Shown here in pieces: positions 1-5,836 of a stretch of 6,032 nt of DNA. The notes under the pieces are model-generated. The model ran no database searches. It was not told the DNA's origin and saw only the letters and a program-made list of their open reading frames with translations. Location of the stretch: positions 1-6,032 of the forward strand of contig CANJOX010000211.1 in assembly GCA_947475795.1 (NCBI GenBank), written 5' to 3'. The position numbers and the translations under genes were made by a program. The stretch is from Gemmatimonadota bacterium (GTDB lineage: Bacteria > Gemmatimonadota > Gemmatimonadetes > Gemmatimonadales > Gemmatimonadaceae). Numbering within the stretch: position 1 is the stretch's first letter; each line of letters starts with the position of its first letter.

Positions 1-468
1 CAGCGTCCCGCAGCACGAGCCGCTGCCGCGGCGCCACGGGTGGGACCGCCGCCCTCAGTCGAACAGCTCACGGCGCGTTGGGGCAGTGTGAGCGACGCCA
101 TCAAGTCGGCCGGACGCGGCATGCTGGCGCAGGCCGTGGCGCGGCTGGTCCCGGCCTCTGTGTCGGCCCATGGCAGCGTCGCCCTGACCTACGATCCGGC
201 CGACGATACCTTCGCCCGCGCCGCGGACGGCGCCCGCTCCGATATCCTATCGGCGCTCCAGTCGTGCTTTGACGGCGTCACCGGGGTCACTGTGGTGTCC
301 TCGGTCAACGCGTCCGCCAGCGCCACCGCTCGGGCCGATGCCCCGCGCGATACCACCAAGCGTCTCACCGCGCACGACGTGCAGCAACAGCGGACCGAGC
401 AGCTGTCGTCGAAAGACCCGTTGCTCGAAGCCGCCGTGCGCGCGCTCGACCTCGAATTACTCGACTAA
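1..468 (+). CDS. dnaX: DNA polymerase III subunit gamma/tau, C-terminal part (5' end outside window)
   Basis: The frame is open from the first base to the TAA at 466-468, giving 155 residues. It is the C-terminal part of DnaX, the clamp-loader ATPase subunit of the replicative polymerase. The ATPase domain lies upstream, outside the window. Visible here are an Ala/Pro/Arg-rich linker (about residues 1-18) and a small alpha/beta domain starting at VEQLTARW, with the helix-strand pattern of gamma/tau C-terminal domains (a Trp after the first helix, then VSAHGSVALTY). The gene ends in DPLLEAAVRALDLELLD, resembling the usual 'hPlv..vl..F..evv' ending of this family. The internal GTG at 40 is in frame but is only a codon of the longer gene. 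Identity rests mainly on the ending and on the ybaB-recR genes directly downstream, a classic dnaX operon order. The tail itself is poorly conserved. Confidence 0.85.
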   Translation, partial: QRPAARAAAAAPRVGPPPSVEQLTARWGSVSDAIKSAGRGMLAQAVARLVPASVSAHGSVALTYDPADDTFARAADGARSDILSALQSCFDGVTGVTVVSSVNASASATARADAPRDTTKRLTAHDVQQQRTEQLSSKDPLLEAAVRALDLELLD

Positions 469-474
469 CGACTC

Positions 475-480
475 AGGGAA
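475..480 (+). promoter_or_regulatory. Shine-Dalgarno of ybaB
   Basis: AGGGAA lies five bases before the ATG at 486, in the 17-base gap after dnaX. It is one of only two good Shine-Dalgarno sequences in the window and fixes the ybaB start. Confidence 0.7.
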
Positions 481-485
481 CAGTC

Positions 486-800
486 ATGGATTTGTTCAAG
501 ATGATGGGCCAGTTCAAGGACATGCAGTCACGCATGCAGACCATGCAGGATGAGATGTCGCAGCGCACCTTCTCCGCGCTGGCGGGCGGCGGCATGGTCG
601 CGGCCGACGTGGACGGCAAAATGCAGCTCAAGCGCATCAAGCTCGATCCCACCGTCGTCAACGGCAACGACATCGAGATGCTCGAGGATCTGATCGTGGT
701 CGCCGTGGCTGAAGCGCAGAAGAAGGCCGCCGAAGCCATGCAGATGGAGCTCGGCAAAGTCACCGGCGGCATTGATCTGCCGTTCAAGCTTCCGTTTTGA
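486..800 (+). CDS. ybaB: YbaB/EbfC family nucleoid-associated protein
   Basis: This 104-residue protein has the usual length of the YbaB/EbfC family, small dimeric DNA-binding proteins that coat the nucleoid. The N-terminal helix is Met/Gln-rich (MDLFKMMGQFKDMQSRMQ). A beta sheet region (FSALAGGGMVAADVDGKMQLKRIKLDPTVV) follows, then a long C-terminal helix with the family-typical ediivvAv.eAqkka pattern (LEDLIVVAVAEAQKKAAEAM) and a Gly-rich end. The hallmark 'G.v....G...l..i.idp' strand pattern is clear at residues 35-60. The ATG at 486 has a good ribosome binding site. It sits 17 bases after dnaX and 10 bases before recR, the conserved dnaX-ybaB-recR arrangement, so co-transcription is likely. 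A link to RecR-dependent repair is inferred from context; the molecular role of this family is only partly known. Confidence 0.95.
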   Translation: MDLFKMMGQFKDMQSRMQTMQDEMSQRTFSALAGGGMVAADVDGKMQLKRIKLDPTVVNGNDIEMLEDLIVVAVAEAQKKAAEAMQMELGKVTGGIDLPFKLPF

Positions 801-810
801 TCGGATCCCG

Positions 811-1401
811 TTGAGCGTCATCGACGAACTCACGAGCGAGTTGGCGCGGCTCCCCGGCATCGGCCGGAAGACCGCGCTGCGGCTCACCTATCATCTGCTG
901 CGCCAGCCGCACTCGCAGAGTCGTCGGCTGGCCGAGGCGCTCGTGTTGCTGACGGAGCGGGTGCGGGCTTGTGACCGGTGCCACAACCTCACCGAGTCGC
1001 CGCTCTGCGCGCTCTGTGCCGACCCGCGGCGCGACCCGACCATCGTGTGTGTCGTGGAAGAAGCCTCCGACATTGCGTCGATCGAGCGGGCCGGGGAGTT
1101 CCGCGGACTCTACCACGTGCTGGGCGGGCGGTTGTCGCCCCTGGACGGCGTCGGGCCCGACGATCTGGCCATCGGCGACCTCCTGGTTCGGATCGAACCC
1201 GAAGGCGTCACGGAGGTCATTCTGGCGACCAACCCATCGCTCGAAGGGGAAGCCACCGCCCTGTATGTGCAGCGGCAGCTGTTGCCCCTTGGGGTGCGCA
1301 TTACCCGGATCGCCCGCGGCCTGCCCGTGGGCGGCGATCTTGAATATGCCGATGGCGTGACGATCGCTCAGGCGCTCTCAGCCCGTCGCGAGATGCGCTG
1401 A
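811..1401 (+). CDS. recR: Recombination protein RecR
   Basis: RecR works with RecO and RecF to load RecA onto gapped single-stranded DNA; it forms a ring clamp around DNA. With the TTG at 811 the protein is 196 residues, close to the normal length of about 200. The domains appear in order: an N-terminal helix-hairpin-helix (LPGIGRKTALRL, 14-25), a four-Cys zinc site (C54, C57, C66, C69), a Toprim domain starting near residue 77 (VVEEASDIASIE, then LATNPSLEGEATALYV), and the C-terminal Walker-B-like segment (TRIARGLPVGGDLEYADGVTI). TTG 811 is preferred because SVIDELTSELARLPGIG matches the family's usual start. Another in-frame TTG at 772 would add 13 residues and overlap the ybaB end. The ribosome binding site is weak. 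The 10-base spacing to ybaB implies translational coupling in one operon. Confidence 0.96.
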   Translation: MSVIDELTSELARLPGIGRKTALRLTYHLLRQPHSQSRRLAEALVLLTERVRACDRCHNLTESPLCALCADPRRDPTIVCVVEEASDIASIERAGEFRGLYHVLGGRLSPLDGVGPDDLAIGDLLVRIEPEGVTEVILATNPSLEGEATALYVQRQLLPLGVRITRIARGLPVGGDLEYADGVTIAQALSARREMR

Positions 1402-1408
1402 GATGGAG

Positions 1409-1449
1409 AACGCGCGGTCCGGCGTTACCTTCGGGCACCTCCGCGCGTT
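1409..1449 (+). repeat. 9-bp inverted repeat in the recR-mglB gap
   Basis: AACGCGCGG (1409-1417) and CCGCGCGTT (1441-1449) are perfect reverse complements separated by 23 bases. No T-run follows, so this is not a convincing intrinsic terminator. It could be an RNA structure after recR or an operator for the mglBA transcript. In such GC-rich sequence a chance match is possible. The rest of the 110-base gap (1402-1511) shows no clear gene or promoter. Confidence 0.4.
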
Positions 1450-1511
1450 GATCATGTGCGGTTTCGTGACACCAAGCTGCTGATCCCGCTCCCTTCTTCG
1501 ACCCACCGTTC

Positions 1512-2000
1512 ATGTCTGTTGGCGCCGCCACCTGGTCGTTCACCGAGGACGACTTCGGGGCCATCTCCATTACGCTCCAGCGGTTCCTCTACGACGCAAA
1601 GGCGCGCTGCGCCCTGCTCGTGGACCGAAGTGGGCAGCTGGTCGCCACGGTCGGCGAGCCGCCCAACTTCGACGCGACGGCCTTCGCCACGCTCACCGCG
1701 GCGGATTTCAGTGCCAACGATCAGCTGGCTCGGCTCATCGGCGAACGTGACTTCAGCGTGCTGTTCCATCAGGGCGAGAAGGAGTCCATGTACCTCGCCG
1801 ATATTGCCCGCCGCGTCATTCTCGTCGTGCTCTTCGACAATCGCACCACGCTCGGACTCGTCCGGCTGCGCATGAAGGTGGCCGTTGACGACCTCACGAA
1901 GACGTTCGAAGGCGTCTTCGCCCGTGGTGGGTCCGCATCCACGCCGCCGCCAGGGTTCCTGGCGGGCGCCGAGGATGAGATCGATCGGCTGTTCCAGTAA
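1512..2000 (+). CDS. mglB: Roadblock/LC7-domain protein, MglB-type partner of MglA
   Basis: This 162-residue protein has a single Roadblock/LC7 domain at about residues 12-135 (helix, [14 protein letters not shown] strand pair, long helix, then [29 protein letters not shown]). The [12 protein letters not shown] stretch, the LTAADF.A...LA.LIGE.DF helix region and a length near 160 closely match what I recall of Myxococcus xanthus MglB. There MglB is the GTPase-activating protein of MglA and marks the lagging pole. The C-terminal tail (about 137-162) is Gly/Pro-rich and ends in EDEIDRLFQ, like the acidic MglB tail that has been linked to MglA nucleotide exchange. ATG 1512 is the only usual start after the in-frame stop at 1467. 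There is no Shine-Dalgarno before it. It lies 13 bases ahead of mglA, in the mglB-mglA order known from Myxococcus. A role in polarity in this organism is inferred. Confidence 0.9.
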   Translation: MSVGAATWSFTEDDFGAISITLQRFLYDAKARCALLVDRSGQLVATVGEPPNFDATAFATLTAADFSANDQLARLIGERDFSVLFHQGEKESMYLADIARRVILVVLFDNRTTLGLVRLRMKVAVDDLTKTFEGVFARGGSASTPPPGFLAGAEDEIDRLFQ

Positions 2001-2013
2001 CGGGCCGCAACAG

Positions 2014-2691
2014 ATGTCGATGATCAACTATGCGTCCCGCGAGATCAACTGCAAGATTGTGTTCTACGGTCCGGGACTGGGTGGCAAGACGACCAACCTG
2101 GAATACGTCTACGGCAAGGTCTCTCCGACCACCCGGGGGAAGCTGATCTCGCTGGCCACGGAAACCGAACGCACCCTGTTTTTCGATTTCCTGCCGGTCG
2201 ATCTGGGGACAATCCGTGGGTTCCGCACGCGATTCCATTTGTACACCGTGCCCGGTCAGGTCTACTACAATGCCAGCCGCAAGCTCATCTTAAAGGGCGT
2301 GGATGGGGTGGTGTTTGTGGCCGACTCGCAGGTCGAGCGCGCCGAGGCCAACCTCGAGTCCATGCAGAACCTGTATGACAATATGGCGGCGTACGGGTAT
2401 GATCTCACACGCATGCCGTTCGTTATTCAGTACAACAAGCGCGATCTGCCCAACGCGGCGCCGCTCGCGGAGTTGCAGTCCATGCTCAATCCAGGATGGG
2501 AAGTGACCGACCCCTCGCGCATGCGCGTCGTGGCGGATCCCTTCAAACCGGGCGAATTCCTCGTCAGCCAGCTGCCGACCGGCGAGTGGGTGGAGCGCGT
2601 CCCGACGTTCGACGCTGTCGCTGTGACCGGCGACGGTGTGTTCGACACGCTGAAAGCCGTTTCCAAGCTGGTGCTCAAAACGCTCGCATAG
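2014..2691 (+). CDS. mglA: MglA-type small Ras-like GTPase with an extra segment before G5
   Basis: MglA is the GTP-bound polarity switch controlled by MglB. With ATG 2014 the protein is 225 residues and begins [16 protein letters not shown], matching the near-invariant MglA start. Starts further upstream in this frame would overlap mglB and add unrelated residues. Visible motifs are the G1 P-loop [10 protein letters not shown] (19-28, K25, T26), the switch I region [16 protein letters not shown] (46-61, with R53), G3 as TVPGQ (78-82, Thr where Ras has Asp, with Q82), [16 protein letters not shown] (91-106), and G4 NKRD (141-144). R53 and Q82 correspond to the MglA residues reported to be needed for GTP hydrolysis, so the enzyme looks intact. 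Family members I recall are about 195 residues. Here about 30 extra residues (roughly 164-197) sit between LNPGW and the G5-side segment [18 protein letters not shown]. The reading frame is unbroken. The gene is 13 bases after mglB and 45 before pgsA. Confidence 0.95.
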   Translation: MSMINYASREINCKIVFYGPGLGGKTTNLEYVYGKVSPTTRGKLISLATETERTLFFDFLPVDLGTIRGFRTRFHLYTVPGQVYYNASRKLILKGVDGVVFVADSQVERAEANLESMQNLYDNMAAYGYDLTRMPFVIQYNKRDLPNAAPLAELQSMLNPGWEVTDPSRMRVVADPFKPGEFLVSQLPTGEWVERVPTFDAVAVTGDGVFDTLKAVSKLVLKTLA

Positions 2692-2736
2692 CCGCGGGCG
2701 TGTCGGGCACCCGTCCTCCCGCCTCTCGACACTCCC

Positions 2737-3411
2737 GTGAACCTTCCGAACGCAATCACGCTGGGCCGCATCGCCCTGACGCCGCTGATTGCGTGGTTGC
2801 CGTTCACCACGTCGTGGACCGCGCGCCTGATCGCGTTCCTCCTGTTCACGATCGCCGCCGTCACCGACTACTGGGACGGCCATCTCGCCCGATCGCGCAA
2901 CCTCGTCACGGATCTCGGGCGCCTGCTCGATCCGCTGGCCGATAAGCTGTTGCTCGTGGCGACGCTGATCCCCATGTACCTGCTGCAGAAGCATTACACG
3001 CTGCTGGTGCCCGAAGGGACCATGCCCCAGCCCACGCCGTTGCTCTTTCAGACGCCCTTCGGCGCCGTGTCGCTGCCGCTCTGGATCGTCCTCGTCGTCC
3101 TCGGCCGGGAAGCGTTCATGACGGTGTTCCGGCAGGTCGCCGCGCGCCGCGGGCTGGTGATCGCCGCCATCGGCCCCGCCAAGTGGAAGACCACCTTCCA
3201 GAGTGTGTGGCAGGGCGCCGCGTACTGCTGGTTCTTCGCGGCAACGCTGGCCGCCCGTGAGGGATGGGAGAGCGATGTCGCGTGGAAGGCGTTCGCGTAC
3301 TTCAACGGATTCGTGGGCGTGACCAGCATGGCCGCCGCCGTCATCCTGACCGTGTGGAGCCTGTGGCTCTACCTGCGCCGCTACGGCAAGCAGGTCGCCC
3401 GGCTGGCCTGA
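2737..3411 (+). CDS. pgsA: CDP-diacylglycerol-glycerol-3-phosphate 3-phosphatidyltransferase
   Basis: This inner-membrane enzyme makes phosphatidylglycerophosphate from CDP-diacylglycerol and glycerol 3-phosphate, the committed step to phosphatidylglycerol and cardiolipin. The start is GTG 2737, giving NLPNAITLGRIALTPLIAW, the standard PgsA opening. The CDP-alcohol phosphotransferase signature D-G-x2-A-R-x8-G-x3-D-x3-D is complete (D47, G48, A51, R52, G61, D65, D69, preceded by D44). Later family features are GREAF (123-127) and GPAKWKTTFQ (146-155). About five or six hydrophobic segments are visible, the last near residues 185-208. At 224 residues it is longer than the 182-residue E. coli enzyme, partly through a loop at about 85-112 between membrane segments. 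Phosphatidylserine synthase and similar relatives share the signature, but the N-terminus and KWKT motif favour PgsA. No Shine-Dalgarno is seen; co-transcription with mglBA is likely. Confidence 0.93.
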   Translation: MNLPNAITLGRIALTPLIAWLPFTTSWTARLIAFLLFTIAAVTDYWDGHLARSRNLVTDLGRLLDPLADKLLLVATLIPMYLLQKHYTLLVPEGTMPQPTPLLFQTPFGAVSLPLWIVLVVLGREAFMTVFRQVAARRGLVIAAIGPAKWKTTFQSVWQGAAYCWFFAATLAAREGWESDVAWKAFAYFNGFVGVTSMAAAVILTVWSLWLYLRRYGKQVARLA

Positions 3412-3489
3412 GTCGCCCCACAGCGGGACCAGCCGTGCACCGTCCGGCATGGTACGAAACTGTGGCGTTCCTCCTTCGGACTTGCCGGA

Positions 3490-3509
3490 GTGGCACGACA
3501 GCGTGCCAC
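3490..3509 (+). repeat. 8-bp perfect palindrome with 4-base loop
   Basis: GTGGCACG (3490-3497) and CGTGCCAC (3502-3509) are reverse complements around a four-base loop. A second GCGTGCC copy follows ten bases after the first (3501-3507 and 3511-3517). It lies 79 bases after the pgsA stop and ahead of the larger hairpin. It could be an operator or an RNA hairpin at the end of the pgsA transcript. The nearby bases 3412-3489 show nothing else that I can name. Confidence 0.45.
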
Positions 3510-3554
3510 GGCGTGCCGAAGCGTTAATCCAGCGTCAACCGTATGCCAGACAAC

Positions 3555-3600
3555 GGAAACCAGACTCGGCTATATGCCCCGCCGAGTCTGGTTTCCTTAT
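3555..3600 (+). terminator. Long perfect hairpin, probable terminator after pgsA
   Basis: A 16-bp perfect stem (3555-3570 with 3581-3596, arms starting GGAAACC and ending GGTTTCC) encloses a 10-base loop. The T-rich TTAT of 3597-3600 follows directly, with another T at 3601. It lies 143 bases after the pgsA stop and 98 bases before the next gene. It most likely ends the mglBA-pgsA transcript. The T-tract is short and interrupted, so termination efficiency is uncertain. A structured leader of the downstream gene or a remnant of a repeat element are alternatives. Confidence 0.65.
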
Positions 3601-3694
3601 TGCTGAGTTGTGGGCTGTCCGGACCGTACACTGACGGGGCGGTGCGGACGATCCCCCCACAAGCGGTTTTACCGCGCAAGCTCGAGGAGTTGTA
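3597..3694 (+). promoter_or_regulatory. Leader of the PEP-CTERM gene; promoter expected but not resolved
   Basis: If the hairpin just upstream terminates transcription, the promoter of the next gene must lie here. TACACT at 3627-3632 resembles a -10 box, but no good -35 lies 16-18 bases before it. The nearest, TTGTGG at 3608-3613, is only 13 bases away. A small hairpin (GCGGT 3663-3667, ACCGC 3671-3675) and a strong Shine-Dalgarno (GAGGAG, 3684-3689) precede the ATG at 3695. The ribosome site is clear; the promoter call is weak. Confidence 0.3.
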
Positions 3695-4393
3695 ATGGGC
3701 AACCGTACTTTGGTGATCGGAATGATCGCCATGCTTGGAGCGACGTCGCTCCCAGCGCAGGGCAGCATGTCGTCGCTGTCATCCGGTTCGTTCGGCGGGA
3801 CCGGCATTCCCACGGAATCCGTCGTCGTGACGGACTACGGTGATGGTGCCGTGATCCTTGGGCTTTCGGCCCACACGCGGTGCCAGTCCGGTTCGCTCAG
3901 CTATGCCACCTGCGACATGCCGGGCGCGGTCACGAACGACGGTGTGAACAGGTTCTTCGTCATGGCCGGCGGCAACACCATCGTGCCGACGCCGGGCGGA
4001 ACAGCCGACGGTACACTGGCCCGCTGGAATTTCAATTTTTATATCGGCGGCACCGACAAGGCGAGCTACGCGTACAAGCTGCTCTACGATTTCAATCCGG
4101 AGGTCGGGAACGCGCCGGCTCAGGGTGGCGCGTATTCGCTCGTCTACGGAAGCGCGAACTCATGGAATCTCGGGTTCTCCTTCCTCGACCAGAACGGCGC
4201 AACGGCACCGAACTTCGATCCGACCGCCGAGGGAGAGTACCGCTTCCGCCTCGAAGCCTACGACCAAGGCCAGCAGATGGTCGCGTACTCCGAGATGAAC
4301 GTCTCCACCGTCCCCGAGCCGTCCACCTACCTGCTCATGGCGACCGGCTTGCTCGGCCTGCTCGTGGCGCATCGTCGCCGCCGCAACGCCTGA
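3695..4393 (+). CDS. Secreted PEP-CTERM sorting-domain protein of unknown function
   Basis: This 232-residue protein has a signal peptide at about 1-22 (NR, then hydrophobic LVIGMIAMLGATS, ending LPAQ). Its C-terminal 27 residues are a textbook PEP-CTERM tail: VPEPST (206-211), a hydrophobic stretch (212-225) and a basic end HRRRR (226-230). In known systems an exosortase cleaves this tail and the protein goes to the outer surface or matrix, often with exopolysaccharide. The exosortase is not in this window. The middle looks beta-rich, with Gly, Asn, Tyr and Phe (WNFNFYIGG, YKLLYDFNP, SWNLGFSFLDQNG, GEYRFRLEAYDQG). C63 and C73 could form a disulfide. I do not recognise a named domain there. 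It has a strong Shine-Dalgarno, unlike most genes here, and lies between two strong hairpins, so it appears to be transcribed alone. Confidence 0.9.
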   Translation: MGNRTLVIGMIAMLGATSLPAQGSMSSLSSGSFGGTGIPTESVVVTDYGDGAVILGLSAHTRCQSGSLSYATCDMPGAVTNDGVNRFFVMAGGNTIVPTPGGTADGTLARWNFNFYIGGTDKASYAYKLLYDFNPEVGNAPAQGGAYSLVYGSANSWNLGFSFLDQNGATAPNFDPTAEGEYRFRLEAYDQGQQMVAYSEMNVSTVPEPSTYLLMATGLLGLLVAHRRRRNA

Positions 4394-4415
4394 TCGTGTC
4401 GGGTTCCTGATCACC

Positions 4416-4460
4416 ACGGCGCCGGTCGAGCTCTGCTCACCGGCGCCGTTGTCGTTCGTG
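4416..4460 (+). terminator. Long hairpin, probable terminator after the PEP-CTERM gene
   Basis: An 11-bp perfect stem (4416-4426 with 4439-4449, ACGGCGCCGGT against ACCGGCGCCGT) continues past one bulged C (4427) into a further 4 bp (GAGC 4428-4431 with GCTC 4435-4438), closed by a TCT loop. That makes 15 bp in all. The following TTGTCGTTCGT is only moderately T-rich. It starts 23 bases after the stop codon, a usual place for a terminator, and ends 25 bases before cinA. Confidence 0.65.
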
Positions 4461-4461
4461 G

Positions 4462-4467
4462 TACTTT
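4462..4467 (+). promoter_or_regulatory. Possible -10 box for a leaderless cinA transcript
   Basis: TACTTT fits the TANNNT pattern and ends six bases before the ATG at 4474, the position expected if transcription starts at the start codon. There is no Shine-Dalgarno; the bases before the ATG are TTTTCCTCC. No good -35 box is visible, because that place is taken by the hairpin. The call is speculative. Confidence 0.25.
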
Positions 4468-4473
4468 TCCTCC

Positions 4474-5754
4474 ATGAACATCGAAATCGTCACGATCGGC
4501 GACGAGCTCCTCCTCGGCTTCACGATCGACACGAACGCCGCGCATCTCGCGCGCGAATTGGCCGCCCTCGGTGTGCGCATCGTGCGCCGCGCCACCTGCG
4601 GCGATGACGCCACCGCGATCGCCACCGCGGTCCGTGAAGCGCTCGAACGCACCGGCGCCGTGATCACCACCGGTGGACTCGGGCCCACCGCCGATGACAT
4701 GACCAAACCGGCCATCGCCTCGATCTTCGGGCGCGGCATGGTCATGGACGCCGCCATTCTGTCGGCCCTCGAAGAACGGTGGCTCAAACGCTTTGGCCAC
4801 GAACTCCCGGCCAGCAATCGTCAGCAGGCCATGGTGCCCGAGGCGTGCACGATTCTTACCAACCGACACGGCTCCGCGCCGGGTATCTGGCTGGAAGACG
4901 AGCAGCAGCGCTGGGTCGCCATGCTGCCCGGTGTCCCCCGCGAAATGCGCGGCATGCTCGCCGACACCGTGATTCCGCATCTGCGTGAACGGCTGCCCGT
5001 GGGCGGCCCGGTCATTCGCGCGCGCACCCTTCGCACTGCCAACATTGCCGAGTCGGCGCTGGCCGATAAGCTCGGTGAGCTGGCCCGCGGCGTGAATGGG
5101 CTCTCGCTGGCCTACCTCCCCGGCAACGACGGCGTCGATCTGCGGCTCACCTCGTACACCCTGCCGGCCCGCGAAACCGAGGCCAAGCTCACCGAGGCGG
5201 CGCTGCTGGTGCGCGAAAAGGTGGGCCGATTCATCTACGGCGAAGGCGACGACGACCTGGCGGCGCTCATGCTGGCCGAGTGCGCCGTCCGCGGCGCGAC
5301 GCTCGCGGTGGCCGAAAGCTGCACCGGCGGCATGCTGGGCATGCGCCTCACCGCCGTGCCGGGCTCCAGCAGCGTCGTACAGGGCGGAACGATCGCCTAT
5401 GCGAATGCGGTGAAGGTGCGTGAGCTCGGCGTCTCACAGGGCGACCTGGACACCCATGGCGCCGTCAGCGAACCGGTCGCGCGCGCCATGGCCACCGGGG
5501 CGCGCCTGCGCTTCGGCACCAACATCGGCATCGGCATCACCGGGATCGCCGGCCCCGACGGCGGCACTCCCGAAAAGCCGGTGGGTACCGTCTGGGTGGC
5601 GGTCGATCTCGATGGCGAGGTCCATGCAGTGCGTGCAGTCCTGCCGGGCGACCGTTCGGAAATCCGGTATCGTGCGGCCCAGTTGGCGCTCGATCGCCTG
5701 CGTCGCGCGTTCGAACGCGATCAGGATGCTGTCGGATGGACCGCGCGGGGCTGA
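4474..5754 (+). CDS. cinA: CinA family protein: COG1058-type domain plus nicotinamide-nucleotide amidase
   Basis: This 426-residue protein has the two-domain CinA layout. The N-terminal MoaB/MogA-like domain (about 1-170) carries IVTIGDELLLG (5-15), DTNAAHLA (19-26) and TTGGLGPTADDMTK (65-78). In characterised CinA proteins this domain hydrolyses ADP-ribose-type pyrophosphates. The C-terminal PncC-type domain (about 260-420) carries AESCTGGMLG (280-289) with the catalytic-type Ser282, GGTIAYANAVK, and GIAGPDGGTPEKPVGTVW (357-374). PncC deamidates nicotinamide mononucleotide to nicotinic acid mononucleotide and recycles NAD. All main motifs look intact. ATG 4474 gives the usual start (MNIEIVTIGDELL), although no Shine-Dalgarno is present. 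pgsA and cinA are neighbours in many bacteria; here a PEP-CTERM gene separates them. The older name 'competence-damage inducible' does not prove a competence role. Confidence 0.95.
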   Translation: MNIEIVTIGDELLLGFTIDTNAAHLARELAALGVRIVRRATCGDDATAIATAVREALERTGAVITTGGLGPTADDMTKPAIASIFGRGMVMDAAILSALEERWLKRFGHELPASNRQQAMVPEACTILTNRHGSAPGIWLEDEQQRWVAMLPGVPREMRGMLADTVIPHLRERLPVGGPVIRARTLRTANIAESALADKLGELARGVNGLSLAYLPGNDGVDLRLTSYTLPARETEAKLTEAALLVREKVGRFIYGEGDDDLAALMLAECAVRGATLAVAESCTGGMLGMRLTAVPGSSSVVQGGTIAYANAVKVRELGVSQGDLDTHGAVSEPVARAMATGARLRFGTNIGIGITGIAGPDGGTPEKPVGTVWVAVDLDGEVHAVRAVLPGDRSEIRYRAAQLALDRLRRAFERDQDAVGWTARG

Positions 5755-5760
5755 CGCCCG

Positions 5761-5836
5761 CGCCCTTCTGTCCTTTTCTTTGGGACAGGCGGTATTTGAC
5801 GCAGGACAGGCGCGTGTCAAACGCCTGACACCCGCG
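5761..5836 (+). repeat. Nested direct and inverted repeats between cinA and grpE
   Basis: Four overlapping patterns occur in the first part of the 130-base gap. CTGTCC (5768-5773) pairs with GGACAG (5783-5788). GGACAGGCG occurs at 5783-5791 and 5804-5812, 21 bases apart. TTTGAC (5795-5800) pairs with GTCAAA (5816-5821) over 15 bases. GTGTCA (5814-5819) pairs with TGACAC (5826-5831) over six bases. The first could be a cinA terminator hairpin, though no T-run follows. The others look more like protein-binding sites upstream of grpE. None matches the CIRCE or HAIR heat-shock operators. Confidence 0.45.

Noticed and set aside
772..810. TTG 772 as the recR start
   Set aside because: It would overlap ybaB and add 13 residues absent from the RecR family; TTG 811 gives the normal N-terminus.
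1885..2013. Upstream extension of mglA giving a 268-residue protein
   Set aside because: The added residues are an out-of-frame reading of the mglB end; the conserved MglA start is at 2014.
1452..2027. 191-codon minus-strand frame opposite mglB
   Set aside because: It mirrors the MglB codons and has no recognisable motif; MglB on the + strand is well supported.
2290..3450. 386-codon open frame on the minus strand across mglA and pgsA
   Set aside because: It lies opposite two confidently identified genes, and its translation is a low-complexity Arg/Gly/Glu/His-rich product, typical of antisense frames in GC-rich coding DNA.
3490..3507. Sigma-54 type promoter (TGGCACG followed by a GC element), as known for some PEP-CTERM genes
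   Set aside because: The GG and GC elements would be 11 bases apart instead of 10, the -12 box is poor, the match is explained by the palindrome, and a likely terminator lies between it and the gene.
3449..3634. Small + strand frame of 61 codons between pgsA and the PEP-CTERM gene
   Set aside because: It runs through both arms of the 16-bp hairpin, has no ribosome binding site and no recognisable motif.
3535..3813. 92-codon minus-strand frame over the hairpin and the PEP-CTERM start
   Set aside because: It overlaps the confidently called signal-peptide region and again reads through the inverted repeat.
5795..5831. CIRCE, HAIR or CtsR operator upstream of grpE
   Set aside because: The half-sites do not match TTAGCACTC/GAGTGCTAA or CTTGAGT/ACTCAAG, and the GTCAAA-type repeats are inverted and widely spaced, unlike CtsR direct repeats.
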